Source: Schistocerca nitens (lineage: Eukaryota > Arthropoda > Insecta > Orthoptera > Acrididae). Taken from it: 64,000 nucleotides of DNA. Made by a program: the position numbers and the translations under genes. The notes beneath the pieces are model-generated. The model searched no databases. It saw nothing but the letters and a program-made list of their open reading frames with translations, and was not told the DNA's origin. Position 1 is the stretch's first letter; every line of letters starts with the position of its first letter. Location of the stretch: positions 1,051,280,432-1,051,344,431 of the forward strand of contig NC_064614.1 in NCBI RefSeq assembly GCF_023898315.1, read 5' to 3'. Below, piece after piece: positions 34,601 to 44,165 of this stretch.

Positions 34601-35469
34601 GTGTCGTAGTTATCGTCCTCCGAAAGCTAAGTTCTGCAGAAGTCAATGTACTTACCTCATGATACACAAAAGTGAAATGCTTTGCGTATAGATATCTTAG
34701 TTCTTACGCTTATTGCCGTGATGAAGAAATTACTGTGCTGTAACGTATTGTTGTCCTACAGAAAAGGCTGTCTGCTTGTAGCTACACCACAAAAGTTACT
34801 ACTAAAACATGTTTTACTTTACAGAAGAATTCAGAAAAACTGTGAAGATATAAAACAGATACACCGCAAAAGCAACATTGTAAATTGTCACTCATTAGTA
34901 GCGTCGTGATAAAATCGTGTAGCTGTCACATAAACTAACCACTGTGTCATCTGGTATTTCACAGAAAGTACTTTAAATCCAGAATGTATTTTCAAGTAAA
35001 CTAAAATGTTGCATGAAAATCTCATTAGCAGTACTGGTAAATGTTCTAAGTATGTGAGCCTTATAGTCGTTACGTAATCGTGCAGCTAACAAGCAAGAAT
35101 GTACACACACAATAACACTGTGTCGTCTGTTCACAATAACAATGCATTCGTAGTTTCTGTTTAAATAAGTTCTCTTGGTTCTTGATTGGATATTTAACTT
35201 CAAACATTGTTGCATGGTAACAGTTTCTAAGTCTGACAATCCATACTAGAAATGTGAAGTGATAAGTTGTATGGCAAAGACAAACTTAAAAAGCAGATTA
35301 TCTTTCAAGAAACGGTTTTACATGTGAAATGTGGTGCAATCCTTTATTCTTACTACTATGCAGAGCTCCAGCTTCAAAGGAATCATCGTGTGGTATATGT
35401 CGGTAAAGAATACAGGAATTTTTCTCAAGGTTAGCATCTATGTTATTTTTCTGTGAGCCAGCTGGCGCA
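31682..35469 (-). other. Non-coding internal part of the gag-only element
   Basis: AT-rich, with no frame above 115 codons and no pol motif on either strand. Short frames at 32282, 33577, 34682 and 34973 have no recognised content. It separates gag from the 3' LTR where pol would be in a complete element. Confidence 0.6.
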
Positions 35470-37887
35470 CACGGCTGCCTGCTGTGCGAGTCATTGTCTG
35501 TCTCTTTGTTGGCACGCGTCGTTATTAGGATTAGGAGACCTAACTTCTACAAATTCACCTTGTCGAGAGTGCCCTGCTCTGTTTGAATCCCGCCAGTTCT
35601 GATGCAATTCAGGTCTGTCGTTACGATCATATCGTCTGTCGTCATGTCGGTAGATTCCATAGTTCCTTTCTTGTCGGTCACGTGGTGTAGAATTTCTCCC
35701 TGAATCTTAACTGCGCGCTGGACCGTTGCATCTAAAGCTATTCTTTCTCCCTTGATAATAATTATTTTGGTTCCCATATTGTCTGTTTCTCTGATTGTCT
35801 CTGTGATAGTCATTACTGCGGAGAAGTGATCTTTCCCTGTAATTATTACTACTCTGCCAACGGTTGTCATACGGGTGGTGTCTGTTTTGGTCACGATTTA
35901 CGTTGTAAGAATAGCCTTGTCGTGTATTACTTCTGTCATCACGGAAAAGTGACAGATGTGACCTGTAATTGTCGTGCTCCTGTTTTCGCGTTCCGCGATT
36001 GTCAGGGTCAATTTCCAGTTCTTGTAACAGTCCCTGAAAAGCTTCAATGTCGTCTTTGCAACGACCTGTTAAAATAACATGTCGTAAATGTTCAGGCAAT
36101 TTGATTAAGCAAATGCGGATGAGTTCTGAGGGGCTGTATGGGTTTGAAAGCTACTGATTCTTATGCAACATGTCTTCAAAATATTTCATAAAACTGGAAG
36201 ATTCAGATTGTTCGAAACGTTTCATCATTATGATGCTATGTTTTACTTGGTCTTGTGTAGCTTGAGACCAATAGACTGAGAGGAAGGCATGATAAAAATC
36301 TCCTTCACTGTGGCAATCGTGAATGACCGATCGCATTCTTACAGCTGGTTCATTCTCTAAATAGCCACACATAAATTCTAACCTGTGTTCCAATGACCAG
36401 TTGGGAGGAAAACAATGAGAGAATTGATGGAGCCACGCTTGTGGATGAATGTCGTTGCCAGAATTCTTAAATGTTTTAAATTTACGTGTAGTAATGAACA
36501 GCTTATAGTCAAAATCATCATGTTGGCGAGTCGCATATCGGTCATTGTTACGTCGTTTCGGCGGTTCCATCTCAAAATCCAATGCGCCTTTCAATTTCTC
36601 TCATAATTTCCGAAGTGTCCTGTGTTATTATTTTGTGGTTGTTCCGTATTTCTATGTCCCTCTTGCCGTACTGGAGCGCAAGTGTCCGCTGAAATATGTA
36701 ATTCTTGTATTACTTGTGCCAACTGATCTTGTACTTCCCGGATTTCTCTTTTGTACTGTGTATTGATTTGATTTTGATTTTGTTTGAATTTTCTAATTTG
36801 TTCATACTCTACAGTGTCTGTGAAGGCTACAGGTCTTGTGTCATTCAGATCATCATCTACCTTTGTAGATAAGTTAGTGAACTGATCCGAATGTTTGGCT
36901 ACTTTCTCCGATAGTGTACTTATTTCCTCAGTGTGTTTTTCTGAACCAAGTTTCAGAGTGTCCATTTGTGTTGAAATTGTAACTACTGTGTCCTTTAAGT
37001 TTTCTTGTGTTTTTGCAAGTTGCGTAACCGAATCGGTAGATGCAACTGAGTCAATTTTAGCTTGCAAGGTGTCGTGAGTTTCATGAACAATAGTTTGCAG
37101 TTCTTTTATGGCTGCTGCGTGATTCTGTAATGCATTTTCATGACGCGAAAAAATAGGTTGGAAATGCTCACAAATTTGTGTTTTTACGTCATTACAGACT
37201 TTTTGACATTTCGATTCGATGTTATGTAACTCAGTAGTTAAATCTTCACGTGTTTGTTCAAGTGTGGTTTCTAACGTTTGAAGATTTTGTTCCATTGTGT
37301 CTAACTTTTTAAGATTTTGCTCCACTGTGTCTAAATTTTGAAGATTTTGTTCAGTTGTGTCTAACTGTTGCTGTGTTTGTCTCTGGTGTTGTTCCATCGT
37401 GTCTAACTTTTGAAGATTTTGTTCCATTGTGTCTAACTTTTGAAGCCTTTGTCCCATTTGTTGCATTAACTGTAATAACAGTGCACTGGTGTCTGAAACA
37501 TGTTCCTCAGTGCTTTTCGGCAGTGAATTTGCACTGGCAACATTCACATTTTGACAAGCAGAAAATATGTCATGACTTATTTGAGAAAACGGTGAGGACC
37601 CAAAACCTGAATCTACAGTATTTGCGAAATTGTGTCCTGTCATTTCGGATTCCTGAGGCGAGCTATTGCCGACCGAGCGATCGATCGATAATGCTTCCCT
37701 GTTCACTAATTGTTTCACTGCCTACACCATTATTTGCAGCCCACTCCATTTCCCTATGCACAATTACCAAATTACTACTTTGAACATTAGTTAATTCATT
37801 ACATGGTGGCGCTAACACACTGCTTTCGTCTTCACTGTCATTTCTGAGTTTAGTTTGGAGCCTAGTATTAGGTTTTTCACACGCCAT
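35470..37887 (-). pseudogene. Gag of the LTR retrotransposon, one frameshift and two stops
   Basis: Starts at the ATG at 37887 (MACEKPNTRL). After about 68 codons the frame shifts at a gatc repeat (37676-37690), then runs open to 36591 and beyond. Domains: acidic N-terminus; a long coiled coil (about 37500-36800) with repeated NLQKLDTMEQ units; a link; then a capsid-like block (36590-36160) with HPQAWLHQFSHCFPP, RLEFMCGYLENEPAVRMRS and HAFLSVYWSQATQDQVK. An in-frame TAG at 36151-36153 is followed by the open capsid end (LIKLPEHLRHVILTGRC) and a very basic, asparagine and arginine-rich tail to about 35470, with a second stop near 35705. No CCHC knuckle is visible; the basic tail may bind RNA instead. 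The element's RNA packaging is the expected role. Confidence 0.75.
37290..37450 (-). repeat. Coiled-coil coding repeats in gag
   Basis: Minus strand encodes successive NLQKLDTMEQ-like units (QKLDTMEQ, QQLDTTEQ, QNLDTVEQ, KKLDTMEQ), and the DNA shows matching tgaagattttgttcc repeats. Slippage between units could change the length of the coil. Confidence 0.8.
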
Positions 37888-38157
37888 TATTGTCACAATA
37901 TTTCACATGACAACACAGAAAAACACAATTTGAAGAGCAAAAATAAGAGAACACATTAACATAGCACTGAAAATAATATCTAGTTAATTGCAAGCGCAGC
38001 TGCGAAATACTTGGTGCAAATCTACATGCATGCCACCACAACAATGAAAGACTGCAACTACAAAGGAGATTCTCTCTACCATTACGCACTAGCAATAAAC
38101 AAAATCTACACTAATTACACAAACTACAAGACAAAATCAGAAGATTCCAGTGATGTA

Positions 38158-38174
38158 TCCTGGCAGGGTCGCCA
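38158..38174 (-). other. Primer binding site, tRNA-Arg-like
   Basis: The + strand reads tcctggcagggtcgcca, which looks like the 3' end of a tRNA including CCA; its complement lies 2 bases from the LTR end. I infer tRNA-Arg from the similarity to primer sites of other insect elements whose sites start TGGCGACC. The exact tRNA needs checking. Confidence 0.7.
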
Positions 38175-38503
38175 TATGAAACGTCCCCTTTGAACAATTA
38201 TACAAGACTGTGATTAAACTGACACACAATATCTTTTAGCGCAACACAATCTGACTTTCAAAAATCTCTACAATAGAGTGGCCCTGACTAACATTAACCT
38301 ATACCTTTCACAAATCACTTACCTCACCAAAAATCTTCGTTACTCGAACTTCTGCAATACAGCGAGCACCACTACTGCCAGCTAAATAAAAGATTCAAAC
38401 TACTGAAGGCACTAACTACTAATAGGCATAGTTAGCAAATGAAAGATTTTGATAGAGAACAAACAATGTATTTACTTGAATAGTGTTCAAAAGTCATAAT
38501 GTA

Positions 38504-39925
38504 CACTCCTGGAAATGGGAAAAAGAACACATTGACACCGGTGTGTCAGACCCACCATACTTGCTCCGGACACTGCGAGAGGGCTGTACAAGCAATGATC
38601 ACACGCACGGCACAGCGGACACACCAGGAACCGCGGTGTTGGCCGTCGAATGGCGCTAGCTGCGCAGCATTTGTGCACCGCCGCCGTCAGTGTCAGCCAG
38701 TTTGCCGTGGCATACGGAGCTCCATCGCAGTCTTTAACACTGGTAGCATGCCGCGACAGCGTGGACGTGAACCGTATGTGCAGTTGACGGACTTTGAGCG
38801 AGGGCATATAGTGGGCATGCGGGGGGCCGGGTGGACGTACCGCCGAACTGCTCAACACGTGGGGCGTGAGGTCTCCACAGTACATCGATGTTGTCGCCAG
38901 TGGTCGGCGGAAGGTGCACGTGCCCGTCGACCTGGGACCGGACCGCAGCGAGGCACGGATGCACGCCAAGACCGTAGGATCCTACGCAGTGCCGTAGGGG
39001 ACCGCACCGCCACTTCCCAGCAAATTAGGGACACTGTAGCTCCTGGGGTATCGGCGAGGACCATTTGCAACCGTCTCCATGCAGCTGGGCTACGGTCCCG
39101 CACACCGTTAGGCCGTCTTCCGCTCACGTCCCAACATCGTGCAGCCCGCCTCCAGTGGTGTCGCGACAGGCGTGAATGGAGGGACGAATGGAGACGTGTC
39201 GTCTTCAGCGATGAGAGTCGCTTCTGCCTTGGTGCCAGTGATGGTCGTATGCGTGTTTGGCGCCGTGCAGGTGAGCGCCACAATCAGGACTGCATACGAC
39301 CGAGGCACACAGGGCCAACACCCGGCATCATGGTGTGGGGAGCGATCTCCTACACTGGCCGTACACCACTGGTGATCGTCGAGGGGACACTGAATAGTGC
39401 ACGGTACATCCAAACCGTCATCGAACCCATCGTTCTACCATTCCTAGACCAGCAAGGGAACTTGCTGTTCCAACAGGACAATGCACGTCCGCATGTATCC
39501 CGTGCCACCCAACGTGCTCTAGAAGGTGTAAGTCAACTACCCTGGCCAGCAAGATCTCCGGATGTGTCCCCCATTGAGCATGTTTGGGACTGGATGAAGC
39601 GTCGTCTCACGCGGTCTGCACGTCCAGCACGAACGCTGGTCCAACTGAGGCGCCAGGTGGAAATGGCATGGCAAGCCGTTCCACAGGACTACATCCAGCA
39701 TCTCTACGATCGTCTCCATGGGAGAATAGCAGCCTGCATTGCTGCGAAAGGTGGATATACACTGTACTAGTGCCGACATTGTGCATGCTCTGTTGCCTGT
39801 GTCTATGTGCCTGTGGTTCTGTCAGTGTGATCATGTGATGTATCTGACCCCAGGAATGTGTCAATAAAGTTTCCCCTTCCTGGGACAATGAATTCACGGT
39901 GTTCTTATTTCAATTTCCAGGAGTG
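38504..39925 (+). mobile_element. Complete Tc1-like transposon
   Basis: 1422 bp. Ends are inverted repeats of 27 bp (left cactcctggaaatgggaaaa, right the inverse of cactcctggaaattgaaata) with 3 mismatches. TA flanks both sides (38502-38503, 39926-39927). It sits in the 5' LTR of the gag-only element; the other LTR shows the empty site with one TA. It is much richer in G and C than its surroundings. With an open transposase and both ends kept, it may be young or capable of movement. Confidence 0.93.
38748..39770 (+). CDS. Tc1-like transposase, open reading frame
   Basis: 340 codons, no stop or frameshift. The ATG at 38748 gives MPRQRGREPYVQLTDFERG, a normal Tc1 N-terminus; the frame is open upstream to 38499, but that includes the terminal repeat. 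Domains: helix-turn-helix DNA binding (residues about 10-110, with VSTVHRCCRQW and SARTICNRLHAAGLRS), then the DDE core with VFSDESRFCLG (first D), GIMVWGAISYTGRTPL, LLFQQDNARPHVSRAT (second D) and WPARSPDVSPIEHVWD (E). By my count 32 residues separate the second D from the E, against 34 in classical Tc1. It would cut and paste its own element in the nucleus at TA sites. Length fits the family (about 340). Confidence 0.9.
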   Translation: MPRQRGREPYVQLTDFERGHIVGMRGAGWTYRRTAQHVGREVSTVHRCCRQWSAEGARARRPGTGPQRGTDARQDRRILRSAVGDRTATSQQIRDTVAPGVSARTICNRLHAAGLRSRTPLGRLPLTSQHRAARLQWCRDRREWRDEWRRVVFSDESRFCLGASDGRMRVWRRAGERHNQDCIRPRHTGPTPGIMVWGAISYTGRTPLVIVEGTLNSARYIQTVIEPIVLPFLDQQGNLLFQQDNARPHVSRATQRALEGVSQLPWPARSPDVSPIEHVWDWMKRRLTRSARPARTLVQLRRQVEMAWQAVPQDYIQHLYDRLHGRIAACIAAKGGYTLY

Positions 39926-40174
39926 TATATAGCAGTTCATGACATCCAGTCTTACAGATTTCAAAACTCGGCCATCTCTCTCCCCACATCCACCACTGCT
40001 GGCGGCTCACCTCCAACTGCGCAACGCTACGCGCTGTTAACAGCCAACATCCCAACACTACAATGGCAGACAACAATGCAAACTAGCCACAGACTGCACA
40101 CAGCACAGCCAGTGATTCTCATACAGAGCGCTACGCAACGTTGCCCATAAGAAAACATAAACAGCCTACTTACA

Positions 40175-41640
40175 GAGCCTCTGAAACCTTTGACAGTGTA
40201 GCCCCTACAAGACTCTTACCAATGGGAGTGATGTAACTATCAGTAAAAATGAAATCTAATTCAGAAACAACTGGTGTTTCCACCTGCGTACTTTAGTGGC
40301 GTGGAGATTTGCGAGGAAGCTATGGTATCGCAGAAGCGGCGTACAGGAGGAAAAAGAGATTTCGAAATGTCCAGCTTCAAGAGTAAGTCTCACGTGTACT
40401 AATTTTTATTCCCCTCGTTCCCAAATGATATTCTTAAGTTAACGTAGTTTACCTCCCCCCCCCCCCCCCGCCTGCCATCCCCAACAGCTACCAAATTTCA
40501 CCATTTTGTTCCTCCTTGTGGTTTTCCTGGAATGCTGGAATGTATGTGCCTCTTAAGGTCTGATGTGTTGTTTCTAAGCCACCCTGTACACATCATATAC
40601 ATTCTGTGCACTTGCACTGTAATTCTTATCTGTGTGGAGACGACAGGAAAATATAAAAGTAATTTGAATGATATTAATGAGTACAACTACGTCTACTTTT
40701 TTGGCTAGAGGAACCGTGAATCTCATCGAAACGTGTATTCGAGGATGTCCCTGTCCTTGAAAGAGGTCAGTATTATTCTGTGTCAATAAAACACACCAAC
40801 CCTAGAAAGAATTTATGTTGGCACCACTACTGGTATGATGGTTCAGGATGACTTACTAATGTGAACACAAAACTTTGTCAGATCACGATGTGACTACTGT
40901 ACACGCACCTGGTAGGGCCGATGCTGCGAGCATAGTGATAGTATACGTTTACATTGTTTCCTTGTAAACAGAACTCTGTAAACTGATATATTGATTTCGT
41001 TCCACGTCCCTCATAATGCGTGTGAGCTAGTAGTCGTGCTAGTTACCCGATTGAGGGATGGTCGCCACTTTCGGTTTTCGCGGCTTATATTTCGTTGTTC
41101 CCTTAGGAGAGACAGGCTTCGGAGTAACAGAGAAACAGTAGCACCATTTATTTTAAAAACACTACGGAAACAGCGTGTGTACTTAAACTATTCGGTTGTA
41201 TGGTTTTAATAATTCCGTAAGAATTATTTGTGGTATGGACTTACGTGTTGTGGCAACGAATCGATAGCTCAACATTCCTGCTACCTTTGGAAACAAAAAT
41301 CCCTTTGCACACACGATACTTTTGTGACACGTGCAGCTTTGAAAGAACTCTACAAAACTCGCGAAACCACACGTGGCACTCGTGCACCAAATAAAACAAT
41401 ACTCTCGAAAGCTTTCGGTGTTGCGTTACGCAATGTACGGCGGGGTGTTACATTTTCCTTTCTTTCTAAAAAAAACTAAAAAGGGCTACGGAATATGCAC
41501 ATCTATATGTATTTCCAATTCTTCGTGATTATATATATTACATTAGGTGAGTCCTCAGTGCTCCTAGCTAATAACGTTCGTGAGCAAATCTAAGGGTCTT
41601 CTGTTTATTCAGTTCGACATGGAGATGAGCGTATGGCATG
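40175..41640. other. No recognisable gene; 15-C tract
   Basis: A run of 15 C lies at 40455-40469. An 83-codon frame at 41228-41479 (+) has no recognised content. The rest is ordinary AT-rich sequence. Confidence 0.4.
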
Positions 41641-41867
41641 GTTGGCCGGGAGGCCTCTATTCGGGGAGGTTCAGCCGCCAAGAGCAAGTCTTACTGCATT
41701 CTACGCAACATTGGACGACTTGTGCGCCGGTGATGAGGATGAAATGATGATGAGGACAACACAACACCCAGTCACCCAGCTGAGAAAATCTTAAACCCGG
41801 CAGGGAATCGAATCCGGGCCCGCTAGCTTGGGAGGCGAGCACGTTACCACCCAGCTAAGCAGGCGGA
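41641..41867 (-). mobile_element. tRNA-derived SINE, further type
   Basis: On the minus strand: head tccgcctgcttagctgggtg, a B box ggattcgattccctg, middle gggtgactgggtgttgtgtt followed by gtcctcatcatcatttc, and a 3' half gtcgtccaatgttgcgtaga. Its middle resembles the 5.7 kb SINE. No target duplication recognised. Confidence 0.78.
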
Positions 41868-42775
41868 CATTCAGCTAGAAATGGCTGCTTTTCAGTAGCT
41901 GTCAAAGAAATTCATGCTATTTTCTTCTGACATACAGCATTAAATTGTCCAAATGGAACCTAAATATTTCCTATATGCATAGAGGAGTAACCACAACGTT
42001 CAAGAAGATAAGTTGCTGTTTTCTTTAAGTACAATTAAATATATGCTCCCTTACTTAACATTTATATGTATGTTTAATATGGGGAACGTGTTGTAAATGG
42101 TAATATGAGCGTTTTTATTCCAGAAATGATAGTGTACTGAAAACGTCAATACCACCAAAAGAAAAGTAATGTGATGTGATAGAATAAAGTGAGCTCATGC
42201 AAAGTGTGTGTGAGACAAGATTAGGAAATGACAGACTGAAAACTGTCTATGAGGTTTTTAATCTGGACAGGAAAAGGAATGACGAGATCAGAAGCGAAAA
42301 ATATAAAGTTTAGACTAGCGATAAACCGTATATTTTCTGAAGATCGTCAAAGTGTTACAATCAAATATAAATTTAAGTGTTAGGAAGCTGACTCCAAAAG
42401 TAATTGTTTGGATCGTAGCCCTGTATGAAACTGAAATGTGGATGACAGTAGAGATGAGACAATGATAGAAGCCATTAGAAACGTTAGTTTGAGGACGAAA
42501 CTATGTGTTATGGTAAGGAAAAGAAATTCATGTTTTTACTACAGCAAGGCAGTTCAAATGGTTGTAGGATGCAGCAGTAATGCAGAGATAAAGTGGCTTG
42601 TGAAGAATACACTAGAATGACGACCTGCAGCAGACCGATCTACGGATAATCTACGGACAGCAAGCAGATGCATGAGTAGAAATATGAAGTGAACTGAAGA
42701 AGGTATGGAAAATTTTAGCCCTGTAATACAGGAATACGCAATTCTGTTGTAACTAGAAAAATTGGAAATTAGTGA
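41868..42775. other. No supportable gene
   Basis: A weak LINE-like segment near 42395-42460 (VALYETEMWMTV) recalls the LYGSETWTL block of RTE-type LINEs, but nothing else supports it. Confidence 0.3.
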
Positions 42776-42893
42776 TAAGGTGTGTGGGATCAAACTATTG
42801 AGATCATTGGTCCCTCGGCTTACGCACTACTTAAACTAACATAAACTAACTTATGCTAAGGACAACACTCACACCCATGCATGAGGTAGCATA
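42776..42893 (-). mobile_element. Fragment of the second SINE type
   Basis: Contains ggtccctcggcttacgcact and cttatgctaaggacaacact, matching the minus copies at 56.9 and 61.8 kb. It stops before the tRNA-like head, at gcatgaggtag. Confidence 0.7.
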
Positions 42894-43329
42894 ACTTGAT
42901 TTTGGACAAATGAAAAGATAACGAGGAAGGGGTGGGGGATGGGGGGTTGAGATTTGGGACGTGATGGGGGAAGAACACTTAAAAAATTGTTACAAACCAG
43001 ATGTGGAGTTTTACACTTCACTCCAAGAGCCTCTTGAGAGTCAACAAGAGTAATGAAGCATATAAATGGCAATTCGGTTAATGTTGCTAAAAAAAGTAAG
43101 GCATTCATCAACCACATACGATGGATTTAATACACAGAAATTAGGCGTGAGTAAAATAGTCTCTTACTGAGGCTTAATTTCTTTACGAGGTATTGTATTT
43201 TGAAAATTTTCCAGAGCGAAACTTATTTGTTCCATTCAACCAGCGTAATTACTAAGTACCTTGCTGTTACGTGTGCTTGCAGTGTGCTTGGAACAGAGGA
43301 GTGCATTGGGACGTGCTAGTCAGTTGCTG
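42894..43329. other. No recognisable gene
   Basis: Holds a short G-rich stretch (about 42930-42975) and ttaatacacagaaattaggc near 43130, which recurs in variant form near 56250. Otherwise nothing seen. Confidence 0.35.
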
Positions 43330-44165
43330 TGTGACAGTCCAAGCTGTAGACCGTGAGTGGACGATGGGATTTACCAATGGACAAACTGCGGACATGTTCA
43401 TGGTGTGTGGAGAGTGTAGGAAGAATGCAGTTCGTCGTCGCACCGTGTACATGGCGAGATATACAAACACACGTCAACCATCTTGACAATTATTTGTCAA
43501 TCTCCCCTGTAAATTACTTAAAATTTGGTGTGTAACACCTAGACAACGTATGTAACACCTAGACAACGTAACAGAAAGAAACAAGTGACGACAGAAGATG
43601 GGGACATTAACGTTCTTGCTGCTGTCGCAGTTGATCTGCACTTTAGCTCCCGCAATCACTCGAGGAAATGGCACGAATCAGGCAAGTGCCCAATGCATTC
43701 TCCATCTCTTTCACACTTTTCTCCATCGAGAGCTGCTTGGAAATGACTAAGAGAATCGTGGTAACTTTGGCACGTGGCCATTAAAACAGGAGAATCTAGA
43801 TGTATCACATTTCTTACTTAGTTCAAATTCAAATGGCTCTAAGCACTATGGGACTTAACATCTTATGTCATCAGTCCCCTACATTTAACACTACTTAAAC
43901 CTAACTAACCTAAGAACATCACACGCATCCATGCCTGAGGCAGGATTCGACCCTGTGACCGTAGCAGCAGCGCGGTTCCGGACTGAAGCGCCTGAAACCA
44001 CTCGGCCACAGTGGCCGGCTCTTACTTAGTCGTGAAACCACATGTACCAATCATGATCGGGTAAACCGCAAAGACATGCACTACTGGTCTGTTGACAATC
44101 CCCAATGGCTTCCTCAGTTAAAACCTGTGTCCATTGAGTGTATACGTGTGCTGTAGAATACATCC
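43330..44165 (+). pseudogene. DUF4817-type DDE transposase, cut by a SINE
   Basis: N-terminal DUF4817 domain: MGFTNGQTADMFMVCGECRKN and YMARYTNTRQPS (43365-43485). Then, in shifting frames, EDGDINVLAAVAVDLHFSSR (43596-43655), a HTH-like TRGNGTNQASAQCILH (about 43660-43710), ENRGNFGTWPLKQENLD, and the SINE. After the SINE: TNHDRVNRKDMHYWSVDNPQWL (44050-44115), the stretch just after the first catalytic D. The core beyond that is missing. Several stops and frameshifts. A 20-bp tandem repeat (tgtaacacctagacaacgta, 43532-43571) lies in a gap of the reading. Confidence 0.78.
43823..44019 (-). mobile_element. Common tRNA-derived SINE with perfect target duplication
   Basis: Minus-strand copy with tail tcaaattcaaatggctctaa at the left. 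tcttacttagt occurs at 43812-43822 and 44020-44030, an 11-bp perfect duplication. It split the transposase relic and is therefore younger than it. Confidence 0.94.

Larger units (their letters stand above)
30424..40174 (-). mobile_element. Gag-only LTR retrotransposon, both LTRs present
   Basis: Two direct repeats bound the unit: 30424-30961 (3' LTR) and 38177-40174 (5' LTR, enlarged by a Tc1-like insertion). Both run TG to CA on the minus strand. Next to the 5' LTR is a primer binding site (38158-38174), next to the 3' LTR a purine-rich tract (30962-30981). A long gag lies at 35470-37887. The remaining 4.5 kb (30982-35470) has no reverse transcriptase, integrase or protease that I can read. 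It is therefore a non-autonomous LTR element that would depend on a relative for pol. No target duplication is visible. Confidence 0.82.
38177..40174 (-). repeat. 5' LTR, split by a Tc1-like element
   Basis: LTR sequence runs 38177-38503 and 39926-40174, about 574 bp without the insert. On the minus strand it starts TGTAAGTAGGCTGTTTATG and ends ACGTTTCA. It carries 36 bp absent from the other LTR. Confidence 0.9.

Noticed and set aside
36591-37718. Host coiled-coil protein (375 codons)
   Set aside because: It lies between LTRs, continues into a capsid-like domain and a basic tail, and has a frameshift and stops. Gag is the better explanation.
38499-38747. N-terminal extension of the Tc1-like transposase
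   Set aside because: The frame is open upstream of 38748 but runs through the terminal inverted repeat; the ATG at 38748 gives the usual family N-terminus.
42380-42480. Further RTE LINE fragment
   Set aside because: Only one short similarity (VALYETEMWMTV); too little to call.
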